From Bacteroidales bacterium (GTDB lineage Bacteria > Bacteroidota > Bacteroidia > Bacteroidales > UBA932), in the NCBI GenBank assembly GCA_017472115.1, contig JAFUQW010000117.1, positions 1 to 5,352 on the forward strand: a stretch of 5,352 nucleotides of DNA. The letters run 5' to 3'. A program made the translations under genes and the position numbers. Of this stretch, positions 1-5,352 are shown in pieces. A model generated the notes under the pieces. It ran no database searches. It worked only from the letters and a program-made list of their open reading frames with translations, and was not told the origin of the DNA. Each line of letters begins with the position of its first letter. The first letter of the stretch is position 1.

Positions 1-1
1 G

Positions 2-667
2 GAATATTGGGATATGCTGATCGAGACAGGAAAGCTTACTGATGTCGGCTATGCAATCAAGGAGAATGTTCCGCGCAGCTGGCGCCGCGGAATCGAGCTT
101 GCAGCAGCATGGAAGGCCTTCCCGTGGATGGAGATCGGTGGCAATCTCACACTTTCGACCAATAAGATAAAGGACTTCACTGCATATTATGAAATGTACG
201 ACAATATGGATGACTGGAATTATCTCGGACAGCAGGAACTGCATTTCGACAAGACAACCATTCTGATGTCACCATCAATTACCGGTATGGCAAATGTGAC
301 TGTCCGTCCGTTTGTGAATGCTTCCGGATCGGTAAGGTCGGCATATATCAGATGGAACGGCAAATATGTCGGTAAGCAGTTCTATGACAACACCGCTTCT
401 GACGACAGATCAGTGCCTGCGTATTTTGTCGCAGACCTTGCAGCCGGGTATGAATTCCCTCTCCGCAGGAAATTCTCAGACTTTAGCGGCAGGGTGCCGT
501 CATTAGCGTTGTCATTCCACGTCAACAACATGTTCAACAACATGTATTTCGCTGATGCGTGGGTATGGAGAGCTTATTTCCGGCAGTCAGACAGCTATTA
601 TGCAGAAACCGGCCTGTACCCTCAGGCACCGGCCAATTTCATGCTCAAGCTTTCTTACAGATTTTAA
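2..667 (+). CDS. TonB-dependent outer-membrane receptor, C-terminal part (5' end outside window)
   Basis: The reading frame is open from the first bases (E-Y-W-D before the first ATG at 14), so this is the tail of a longer gene and the ATG at 14 is not its start. The 221 visible residues look like the last strands of a 22-stranded TonB-dependent barrel, which imports siderophores, cobalamin or glycans across the outer membrane using TonB/ExbBD energy. Supporting motifs are NVPRSWRRGIEL (a barrel strand common to these receptors), YVGKQFYDNT followed by VPAYFVADL, the VNNMFNNMY turn near the end, and a terminal ...LKLSYRF. A last-residue aromatic is the usual BAM recognition signal of outer-membrane proteins. 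The pattern resembles iron or siderophore-type receptors more than SusC, but the plug and TonB box are missing, so the substrate cannot be named. The stop TAA lies 4 bases from the stop of the opposing gene, with no room for a terminator between them. Confidence 0.9.
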   Translation, partial: EYWDMLIETGKLTDVGYAIKENVPRSWRRGIELAAAWKAFPWMEIGGNLTLSTNKIKDFTAYYEMYDNMDDWNYLGQQELHFDKTTILMSPSITGMANVTVRPFVNASGSVRSAYIRWNGKYVGKQFYDNTASDDRSVPAYFVADLAAGYEFPLRRKFSDFSGRVPSLALSFHVNNMFNNMYFADAWVWRAYFRQSDSYYAETGLYPQAPANFMLKLSYRF

Positions 668-671
668 TTGA

Positions 672-1256
672 TTACGAAAAATGTTTGCCCGCGCGGTTGA
701 GATCCACCTTGTGGAACTTGTAACCGAGACGACGGAGCTGAAGTGCCGCTCCTGTGCGGAACATCACCTTGACCGTGCGAGCAAATATATGGAATGCCTT
801 TACTGTCTGTGATTCAATGTGTTCGTGCTGAATGAACGTGGATGCTTTCTGAGCGCAGCAGAGAAGAATGTTCATTATCTGTTTCGCGTCAGGAGAGTCA
901 AGGGACAGCTTGAGGATATTCTGTACTATATATTCGTCCATATCATCAAAGCCGCGGGCGCCGTGCAGGCTCTCATATCTTGCACTATGATGGCGTCCCC
1001 AGTCCTGATCCCACCACTGAGCCACAGCCATTCCTGCATAACCGGCACAGGCTATGGCAAATTCGGGATATGAATTGACTTCCGGCAGAGCCTCTGCAAT
1101 ATAGTCCGGTGCCCATTCCTTCCACTTCCGGTCGATATCTTCCGAACTGAGCAGTTCGCCGTCCAGCATGCCGAGGCTTGTACACATCTTCAGAATCTCT
1201 CGTTGAAGATTCTCCTCATATACGTCGTAGTATCTGGCATTTTCTTCCATAGTCAT
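672..1256 (-). CDS. Conserved-looking hypothetical protein, about 194 aa
   Basis: I do not recognise the family with certainty. The start chosen is ATG at 1256 (MTMEENARYY, 194 aa); ATG at 1250 (MEENARYY, 192 aa) is equally possible. A longer frame back to 1295 is unlikely because it would begin inside the terminator hairpin and upstream of the gene's own -7 box. The protein has no signal peptide and no clear membrane span. It looks mostly helical: an acidic, Tyr-rich N-terminus, then DRKWKEWAPDYIAEALPEV, then an aromatic core YPEFAIACAGYAGMAVAQWWDQDW followed by GRHH, an acidic FDDMDEYIVQNILKL segment, and a basic C-terminus (RTGAALQLRRLGYKFHKVDL). The GxAxAxxWDxDW core looks like a family signature, and codon use resembles the neighbours, so I consider it a real gene. 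It converges on the receptor gene and lies downstream of trmD on the same strand, separated by a terminator. No function is proposed. Confidence 0.8.
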   Translation of the reverse strand: MTMEENARYYDVYEENLQREILKMCTSLGMLDGELLSSEDIDRKWKEWAPDYIAEALPEVNSYPEFAIACAGYAGMAVAQWWDQDWGRHHSARYESLHGARGFDDMDEYIVQNILKLSLDSPDAKQIMNILLCCAQKASTFIQHEHIESQTVKAFHIFARTVKVMFRTGAALQLRRLGYKFHKVDLNRAGKHFS

Positions 1257-1268
1257 CGTAAATTTTCG

Positions 1269-1276
1269 CAAATATA
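1269..1276 (-). promoter_or_regulatory. -7 box (TATATTTG) upstream of the hypothetical gene
   Basis: On the minus strand TATATTTG matches the Bacteroidota -7 consensus TAnnTTTG and is followed by CG, as in the promoter at 2211. Only 12 bases separate it from the ATG at 1256, so a transcript from here would have a leader of roughly 6-9 nt (12-15 nt if ATG 1250 is used). No TTTG lies 19-21 bases upstream; that place is occupied by the terminator stem, so the -33 element is weak or absent. The box begins two bases after the terminator T-tract. Confidence 0.55.
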
Positions 1277-1278
1277 GC

Positions 1279-1308
1279 AAAAAAGCTCGCATCACTGCGA
1301 GCTTTTTT
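1279..1308 (-). terminator. Strong intrinsic terminator hairpin, sequence-symmetric
   Basis: A perfect 13-bp inverted repeat: six A, then GCTCGCA, a 4-nt loop (GTGA on the minus strand), then TGCGAGC followed by six T. The GC-rich heptamer stem with a T6 tract is a textbook Rho-independent terminator. On the minus strand it would end transcripts from trmD and from the promoter at 1403-1433. Because A6 mirrors T6, it would also work on the plus strand, where the only visible traffic would be read-through from the receptor gene running antisense through 672-1256. Confidence 0.88.
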
Positions 1309-1362
1309 CGGTTAGTTAGTAGTGTAGTGTATTTCCCTTTTGGGATGATTAATTATTAGTGG

Positions 1363-1383
1363 TTAGAAACGTCTGATTGACAT
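1363..1383 (-). other. Possible six-codon leader ORF (MSIRRF)
   Basis: ATG at 1383 opens a frame M-S-I-R-R-F ending in TAA, starting inside the 3' arm of the 5' hairpin of the candidate RNA and about 14 nt from its predicted 5' end. A short ORF followed by a terminator is the layout of attenuation leaders, and tandem Arg codons (AGA CGT) could be the sensing codons. An ORF this short is easily produced by chance and no ribosome binding site is visible, so this is only a possibility. Confidence 0.2.
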
Positions 1384-1397
1384 AAATTCGTTATGTC
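1379..1397 (-). repeat. Inverted repeat GACATAA-N5-TTATGTC at the predicted transcript 5' end
   Basis: Perfect 7-bp arms around a 5-nt centre, starting 5 bases downstream of the -7 box at 1403-1410, where transcription is expected to begin. It can be read as a 5' stabilising RNA hairpin or as a DNA operator for a dimeric regulator over the start site. It has no T-tract on either side, so it is not a terminator. Confidence 0.6.
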
Positions 1398-1402
1398 GAA
1401 TG

Positions 1403-1433
1403 CAAATTTAGATAAAAATATGATAGTTCCAAA
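1403..1433 (-). promoter_or_regulatory. Full-consensus Bacteroidota promoter, TTTG-N19-TAAATTTG
   Basis: On the minus strand TTTG (1430-1433) is followed by exactly 19 bases and then TAAATTTG (1403-1410). Both elements match the established housekeeping-sigma consensus of Bacteroides (TTTG at -33, TAnnTTTG at -7) with the preferred spacing. It is the only complete match seen in this window. It lies 35 bases past the trmD stop and does not directly precede a normal-sized gene. Expected start of transcription is about 1396-1399, at the inverted repeat. Confidence 0.75.
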
Positions 1434-1468
1434 TAAATCTTGTAAAAAATCATTAAGAAATTTGTGAA

Positions 1469-2149
1469 TCATATTTCCTTCAATAGATTCGGCCTGAGCT
1501 GACGTGTTCTTTGTATGGCTTGCTCGTCCTGCCACTCTCTGATGAGTTTCGGGTTGCCGCTCAAGAGTACTTCTGGCACTTTCCATCCGTTGAATTCGGC
1601 CGGTCTTGTATAGACGGGTGGGGAGAGCAGCCCGTCCTGGAAACTGTCGCTCAATGCCGAAGTTTCGTCACTCAATGCTCCCGGAATCAGTCTTATGATG
1701 GAATCGGCCAGGATGGCGGCAGGAAGTTCTCCACCGCTGAGCACATAGTCTCCTGCCGAGATCTCGCGTGTGATGAGATGCTCTCTGATCCTGTGGTCTA
1801 TGCCTTTGTAGTGACCGCACAGAATGATGATGTTCTCTTTCAGGGACAGTTCGTTGGATATGCCCTGATTCAGTATTTCACCGTCAGGGGACATGAATAT
1901 GACTTCATCGTATTCTCTTTCAGCCTTTAGTTCCTGTATCATGTTATATACCGGTTCAAGCATGATCACCATACCTGCGTCACCACCGTAGCTGTAGTCA
2001 TCAACCTGCTGTCGAGGTCCTTTGCCGTACTTGCGGAGATTATGGATGTGGATTTCTACAAGTCCTTTCTTTATGGCTCTTCCTACTATCGAATGACTGA
2101 GCGGACTCTCGAGCAGTTCCGGTACAACTGTTATTATGTCAATTCTCAT
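1469..2149 (-). CDS. trmD: tRNA (guanine(37)-N1)-methyltransferase TrmD
   Basis: TrmD transfers a methyl group from S-adenosylmethionine to N1 of G37, next to the anticodon of tRNAs reading CUN, CCN and CGG, preventing +1 frameshifts; it acts in the cytosol as a homodimer. The 226-residue product shows the SPOUT trefoil-knot fold motifs in order: [12 protein letters not shown] at the N-terminus, [12 protein letters not shown] (55-66), SPDG (87-90), [13 protein letters not shown] (109-121), [16 protein letters not shown] (129-144), then R153 and D168, which align with catalytic-site R154 and D169 of the E. coli enzyme, and [23 protein letters not shown] (177-199). It lacks the C-terminal tail of the 255-residue E. 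coli protein. The ATG at 2149 gives the canonical MRIDIIT start; the open frame upstream to 2329 crosses the promoter. It is not next to rpsP, rimM or rplS, its partners in Proteobacteria and Firmicutes, and appears monocistronic. Confidence 0.97.
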   Translation of the reverse strand: MRIDIITVVPELLESPLSHSIVGRAIKKGLVEIHIHNLRKYGKGPRQQVDDYSYGGDAGMVIMLEPVYNMIQELKAEREYDEVIFMSPDGEILNQGISNELSLKENIIILCGHYKGIDHRIREHLITREISAGDYVLSGGELPAAILADSIIRLIPGALSDETSALSDSFQDGLLSPPVYTRPAEFNGWKVPEVLLSGNPKLIREWQDEQAIQRTRQLRPNLLKEI

Positions 2150-2170
2150 CTGATATGTGTTTTGAAGTTG

Positions 2171-2202
2171 CAAAAATAGCATTTTGATGCGAGTTTTACT
2201 AA
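2171..2202 (-). promoter_or_regulatory. trmD promoter, TTAG-N20-TATTTTTG
   Basis: On the minus strand TATTTTTG (2171-2178) fits the -7 consensus TAnnTTTG and is followed by CA. A three-of-four match to the -33 element, TTAG (2199-2202), lies 20 bases upstream. Transcription would begin near 2165, giving trmD a leader of about 16 nt with no Shine-Dalgarno motif. It faces away from the promoter at 2211-2218. Confidence 0.6.
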
Positions 2203-2210
2203 AAAAATGG

Positions 2211-2218
2211 TATATTTG
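2211..2218 (+). promoter_or_regulatory. -7 box (TATATTTG) of the DUF349-yidC operon
   Basis: TATATTTG matches TAnnTTTG exactly and is followed by CG. The nearest TTTG (2183-2186) is 24 bases upstream, longer than the usual 19-21, so the -33 element is degenerate. Transcription would start near 2224, leaving an A/T-rich leader of about 30 nt before the ATG at 2256. No terminator follows the first gene, so this is the likely promoter for both DUF349 gene and yidC. Confidence 0.65.
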
Positions 2219-2255
2219 CGACTTGTATATTTTATAAACCAATAACTCCATTATT

Positions 2256-4025
2256 ATGAGTGAACTTATTAACCCTGGCGTTGAACTGACACCAGATGTA
2301 CCGGAGAGTGTTGAGAGCGAGACTGTCAACTACTCAGAAAAGACCCTTGCAGAACTTGTGAATCTTTTTGAAGAACTTGTTCGTAATGAGGAAAGAATGA
2401 AGATGTCCAAGGATGCGGAAGCAATCAAGTCTGCATTCTATAAGAGACTGCAGAAGGAAAAGGCGGATGCCGGCCTTGTATCGGAGCCGGTCGTGGAGCC
2501 TTCTGAGGACGACGAGACTGTAGCTGAGCAGCCGGAGGAGGAAATCGTCACTGTAAACCCTTTTGTAGAGATCGAAAGAGGCTTCAAGGAAATCTACAAC
2601 ACATACAGAAAAGAGCGTGCTGAATACAACAGGCAGCTTGAGAAGGAACGTGAAAACAATCTTGCCCTCAAGGAGGCGGTGATTGCAGATCTCAAGGCTC
2701 TTCTCGAAAAGCAGGAGGATGTGAATGCGACATTCCCTGAATTCCGTGAAATCCAGAACAGATGGAGGGCTGTAGGTCCGGTTCCGGCACAGAACTACAG
2801 GAATATCAACGAGACATATCAGCTCTATGTAGAGCAGTTCTATGATATGGTGAAGATCAACCGCGAGCTTCGCGACCTTGACTTCAAGAAGAATCTTGAG
2901 GCCAAGGAAGAGTTCTGCGTGCAGGCCGAGAAACTGGCCGAGAGTTCGAATGTAGTCGAGGCTTTCCGTGAACTGCAGAAGCTTCATGAGCAGTGGAAGG
3001 AATATGGTCCTGTCGCCAAGGAATTCCGCGAGCAGATCTGGGACCGTTTCAAGGCGGCGACAGCTGTGATCAACAAGAAATATCAGGGATTCTTCGAAGG
3101 ACTCAAGGAGCAGCAGGCAGAGAATCTTGCGAAAAAGACAGTCCTTTGCGAGAAAGTGGAGGAAATCGCTGAAAGAGAAGTTGCAAATTCTAATGAGTGG
3201 AATGCCTTCTCCAAGGAAATAGAGGATATTCAGAAGGAATGGAAGACCATCGGCTTCGCCTCTAAGAAGGATAACCAGAAGATATATGACCGTTTCCGCG
3301 CAGCATGCGACAAATTCTATGGTCGCAAGCGTGACTTCTATACCGGATACAAGGACAGCATCAATGTGAATCTCGAAAAGAAGATAGCATTGTGTGAGGA
3401 GGCTGAGGCTCTCAAGACAAGCACTGAATGGAAAAAGACCACCGACAGATATATCGAACTTCAGAAGCAGTGGAAGGAAATCGGTGCAGTGCCTCGCAAG
3501 AAGTCCGAGCAGCTCTGGAAGAGGTTCCGTGCTGCATGCGATGAGTTCTTTGCAGAAAGAGACAAACATGCAAAGCCGGAGAATGATTTTTATGGCAATC
3601 TCAAGGCAAAGCAGCGTCTTATCGAGGAGATCAAGGCTTATGCAGTGACCGGTACTGATGCTGATGCGGAGGCTATGCAGGAATTCCAGAAGAGGTGGAA
3701 CGAGATCGGATTCGTCCCTTTCAAGGAGAAGGACAAGGTCGCTCAGGCATACAAGGATGCCGTTCATGAGAAATTCCATGCATCAGGTCGCGCACCTCGC
3801 AGAGGACGTGGCGGCAGGCCGCAGCTTTCCGAGAAGGACCGTCTCATCCAGAAATATCATGCCCTCGAGCAGGATATCGTGACATATGAGAACAATATCG
3901 GCTTCTTCGCAATGTCGAAGAATTCAGAGCCGCTCATCCGTCAGATGGAGGAGAGGATTGCACAGGCAAAAGAGGAGCTCAAGGCACTTGCAGAGCAGGT
4001 GAAGGCTCTCAATGAAGCAGAATAA
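2256..4025 (+). CDS. DUF349 multi-repeat coiled-coil protein, 589 aa
   Basis: A cytosolic-looking protein with no signal peptide or membrane span. It carries five DUF349 units of about 70-80 residues, each centred on a W[RKN].[VIY]G[PFA]V-like motif: WRAVGPVP (W170), WKEYGPV (W247), WKTIGF (W329), WKEIGAVP (W406) and WNEIGFVP (W481). Units 2-4 continue into RF[KR]AA, and units 3 and 4 share the nearly identical RFRAACD[KE]F, which suggests internal duplication. The N-terminus has a helical segment (28-70) and an acidic linker (about 76-97); after the last unit come a basic patch [10 protein letters not shown] (513-522) and a C-terminal coiled coil (525-589). Composition is dominated by Lys, Glu, Ala and Gln. 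The biochemical role of DUF349 is not established to my knowledge; the basic patch could contact nucleic acid or ribosomes, which is inference. The gene ends in tandem TAATAA and yidC follows after 17 bases, implying cotranscription. ATG 2256 is chosen because it follows the promoter and begins the continuous frame. Confidence 0.93.
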   Translation: MSELINPGVELTPDVPESVESETVNYSEKTLAELVNLFEELVRNEERMKMSKDAEAIKSAFYKRLQKEKADAGLVSEPVVEPSEDDETVAEQPEEEIVTVNPFVEIERGFKEIYNTYRKERAEYNRQLEKERENNLALKEAVIADLKALLEKQEDVNATFPEFREIQNRWRAVGPVPAQNYRNINETYQLYVEQFYDMVKINRELRDLDFKKNLEAKEEFCVQAEKLAESSNVVEAFRELQKLHEQWKEYGPVAKEFREQIWDRFKAATAVINKKYQGFFEGLKEQQAENLAKKTVLCEKVEEIAEREVANSNEWNAFSKEIEDIQKEWKTIGFASKKDNQKIYDRFRAACDKFYGRKRDFYTGYKDSINVNLEKKIALCEEAEALKTSTEWKKTTDRYIELQKQWKEIGAVPRKKSEQLWKRFRAACDEFFAERDKHAKPENDFYGNLKAKQRLIEEIKAYAVTGTDADAEAMQEFQKRWNEIGFVPFKEKDKVAQAYKDAVHEKFHASGRAPRRGRGGRPQLSEKDRLIQKYHALEQDIVTYENNIGFFAMSKNSEPLIRQMEERIAQAKEELKALAEQVKALNEAE

Positions 4026-4042
4026 TAATTATTGGTGTTTAG

Positions 4043-5352
4043 ATGAATAAGAGTAATTTGATCGGATTCGTACTGATCTTCGCGATAATGATGGGATTTT
4101 CGTGGTATCAGTCGAAGCAGTACAACAAGCAGATGGAGGCACAGGCTCAGCTCGACTCCATCGCAAGAGTGGAGCAGATGGCCGCGATGGCCTTGGATTC
4201 CATGAAGAGGGCTGAAGGTGTGGTGGAGACAGCCGGTGTCATGGTGCAGACAATGCCTGTCTATAAGGACAGCATGCTTACTGAGGCCAGACTCGGAAAC
4301 GCTCAGGTTTACAAGCTTTCCAATGACAAGATGGAGATCGAGTTCACGACAAAAGGCGCACAGCCTTATTCGGTGAAGCTCAACGACTATAAGTCTTACG
4401 ACAGCACTGATCTTTATCTTATCAAGCCGGAAGGCAGCCAGTTTGGAATTTCGATTTTTGCAGGTGAGAACATCAATACCAAGGATTTCGTGTTCCGGGT
4501 TGCAGAGCATACTGATTCTACGATAGTGATGCAGCTTCCTTTTGCACAGGGTGGCTATATCCAGCAGAAATATTCTCTTTCTGATGGCAGCTACATGGTG
4601 CAGAACGAGCTTTCTTTCGTTGATATGGGCAATGTCATTCCTCGTAATGTCTCGATGCTCGACATGGACTGGTCAGTGATCATCCCTCGTCTTGAGAAAG
4701 GTTACAAGAACGAGAAGCAGTATTCGAAGCTTGACTACTATTTCGAGGGAGACAAGAAACCTGAAGAGATTGCACGCAACCGCGACCAGAGCAAGAGCGT
4801 CAATACGAAGTTCAAATGGTTTGCTTTCCAGCAGCAGTTCTTCTCTGCCATCATGACTTCCGGTTCGGAATTCGCTTCGGCGGACTTCGATGTGAAGTAT
4901 TTCCCTGAAGACGATCCTGCACGCAACCTCATGGCGGCATCAGCAAGACTTCGTGCCGATTTCCATAATGGCGGCGGCGACATCGTGATTCCTAACGAGT
5001 TCTATTTCGGCCCGAACGACTTCCGTACTCTCAAGCAGTACGATATGAAGTATGAGAAGATCATTCCTCTCGGAGGATGGCTCGTAGGCTGGATCAGCCG
5101 TTTCGTCATCATTCCTATATTCGACTTCCTCGGCAAGTTCATCAAGAATTACGGACTGATCATCCTTCTGATGACCATCATCATCAAGCTTGTCATCATG
5201 CCGTTGACCATGAAGTCATACAAGTCATCGGCTAAGATGCAGGTGATCAAGCCGGAGATCGACAAGATCAATCAGAAATATCCTAACGAGAAGGATGCGA
5301 TGAAGAAACAGCAGGCCACAATGGACCTTTATCAGAAGGCCGGAATCAGCCC
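4043..5352 (+). CDS. yidC: Membrane protein insertase YidC (3' end outside window)
   Basis: YidC inserts and folds inner-membrane proteins, alone or with SecYEG. From ATG 4043 the frame MNKSNLIGFV... stays open to the window end, giving 436 complete codons of a protein usually a little over 600 residues in Bacteroidota. Visible parts are a signal-anchor helix (about 6-21), a Met- and Gln-rich linker (about 25-78), the periplasmic P1 beta-sandwich domain (about 80-335), an amphipathic and first membrane segment of the insertase core (about 344-366), then YGLIILLMTIIIKLVIMPLT (370-389) and the start of the cytosolic loop, SYKSSAKMQVIKPEIDKINQKY. K382 stands where E. coli has groove residue R366; lysine here is, as I recall, usual in Bacteroidota and keeps the positive charge. 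The remaining core helices lie beyond the window. The start has no Shine-Dalgarno motif, typical of the phylum. It shares an operon with the DUF349 gene by spacing. Confidence 0.96.
   Translation, partial: MNKSNLIGFVLIFAIMMGFSWYQSKQYNKQMEAQAQLDSIARVEQMAAMALDSMKRAEGVVETAGVMVQTMPVYKDSMLTEARLGNAQVYKLSNDKMEIEFTTKGAQPYSVKLNDYKSYDSTDLYLIKPEGSQFGISIFAGENINTKDFVFRVAEHTDSTIVMQLPFAQGGYIQQKYSLSDGSYMVQNELSFVDMGNVIPRNVSMLDMDWSVIIPRLEKGYKNEKQYSKLDYYFEGDKKPEEIARNRDQSKSVNTKFKWFAFQQQFFSAIMTSGSEFASADFDVKYFPEDDPARNLMAASARLRADFHNGGGDIVIPNEFYFGPNDFRTLKQYDMKYEKIIPLGGWLVGWISRFVIIPIFDFLGKFIKNYGLIILLMTIIIKLVIMPLTMKSYKSSAKMQVIKPEIDKINQKYPNEKDAMKKQQATMDLYQKAGIS

Larger units (their letters stand above)
1279..1397 (-). 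ncRNA. Candidate small RNA (or attenuated leader) of about 119 nt
   Basis: This is an inferred transcript, running from the hairpin just after an exact promoter match to the T-tract of the intrinsic terminator. Three parts can be seen in order on the minus strand: a 5' hairpin (1379-1397); a stretch at 1310-1369 whose only G residues are one GGG that can pair with CCC across an AAAA loop; and the terminator hairpin (1279-1308). The G-poor stretch should be largely single-stranded, as in many base-pairing sRNAs. The alternative is a regulated leader of the hypothetical gene starting at 1256, with read-through of the terminator controlling expression. The sequence does not match an RNA family I can name. 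Promoter and terminator are well supported; the function is not. Confidence 0.5.

Noticed and set aside
689..696. Palindrome CCGCGCGG near the receptor/hypothetical convergence
   Set aside because: It has no loop to fold as a hairpin and no T-tract; it sits in coding sequence and is probably incidental.
1257..1295. N-terminal extension of the hypothetical gene to ATG 1295
   Set aside because: It would start in the loop of the terminator and be translated from the promoter box; no support from sequence character.
1356..1586. A 76-codon minus-strand frame spanning the trmD end and the non-coding region
   Set aside because: It is in a different frame over trmD codons and has no promoter of its own; the non-coding promoter and hairpin lie inside it.
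1511..1930. A 139-codon plus-strand frame
   Set aside because: It lies antisense within trmD, whose catalytic motifs are unmistakable.
2150..2329. N-terminal extension of trmD to an ATG at 2329
   Set aside because: The extension crosses the trmD -7 box and overlaps the DUF349 start on the opposite strand; ATG 2149 gives the canonical MRIDIIT start.
2334..3779. A 481-codon open frame on the minus strand
   Set aside because: It is fully antisense to the DUF349 gene. The Lys/Glu-rich coils encoded with AAG and GAG read as CTT/CTC Leu on the other strand, giving a Leu-rich pseudo-protein with no domain or start context.
4021..4033. A/T inverted repeat between the DUF349 gene and yidC as a terminator
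   Set aside because: Only A/T pairs overlapping the tandem stop codons, too weak to fold stably; the 17-base gap favours an operon.
3941..4510. A 189-codon minus-strand frame across the DUF349-yidC junction
   Set aside because: It is antisense to two well-supported genes, His/Cys/Leu-rich and without recognisable motifs.

Overview
The window looks like chromosomal housekeeping DNA from a member of the Bacteroidota, most likely order Bacteroidales. Three things point there. The promoters fit the special Bacteroidota consensus (TTTG at -33, TAnnTTTG at -7), and four separate TAnnTTTGC boxes are visible. Start codons sit behind A/T-rich leaders with no Shine-Dalgarno sequence. The protein set also fits: a TonB-dependent outer-membrane receptor, a stand-alone trmD, a multi-repeat DUF349 protein and a YidC of Bacteroidota type with lysine in place of the hydrophilic-groove arginine.

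Layout. Positions 2-667 (+) hold the C-terminal part of a TonB-dependent receptor barrel that enters from the left. It meets, tail to tail with a 4-base gap, an unrecognised cytosolic-looking protein of about 194 residues (672-1256, -). A compact non-coding region at 1257-1468 separates that gene from trmD (1469-2149, -), the tRNA m1G37 methyltransferase. Divergent, overlapping promoters at about 2171-2218 separate trmD from a rightward pair: a 589-residue protein with five DUF349 repeats (2256-4025) and, 17 bases later, yidC (from 4043, cut by the window end), the inner-membrane insertase.

The most interesting part is 1257-1468. It holds an exact promoter match (TTTG-N19-TAAATTTG, minus strand). 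The predicted transcript would start at a 7-bp hairpin, contain a tiny possible ORF (MSIRRF) and a roughly 60-nt segment that is almost free of G, and end about 119 nt later at a strong intrinsic terminator. This reads as an unannotated small RNA. It could instead be the attenuated leader of the unknown gene downstream, whose own -7 box directly abuts the terminator T-tract. Both are inferences from sequence alone.

I saw no mobile elements, CRISPR arrays, tRNA or rRNA genes. The long open frames antisense to the DUF349 gene are composition shadows.
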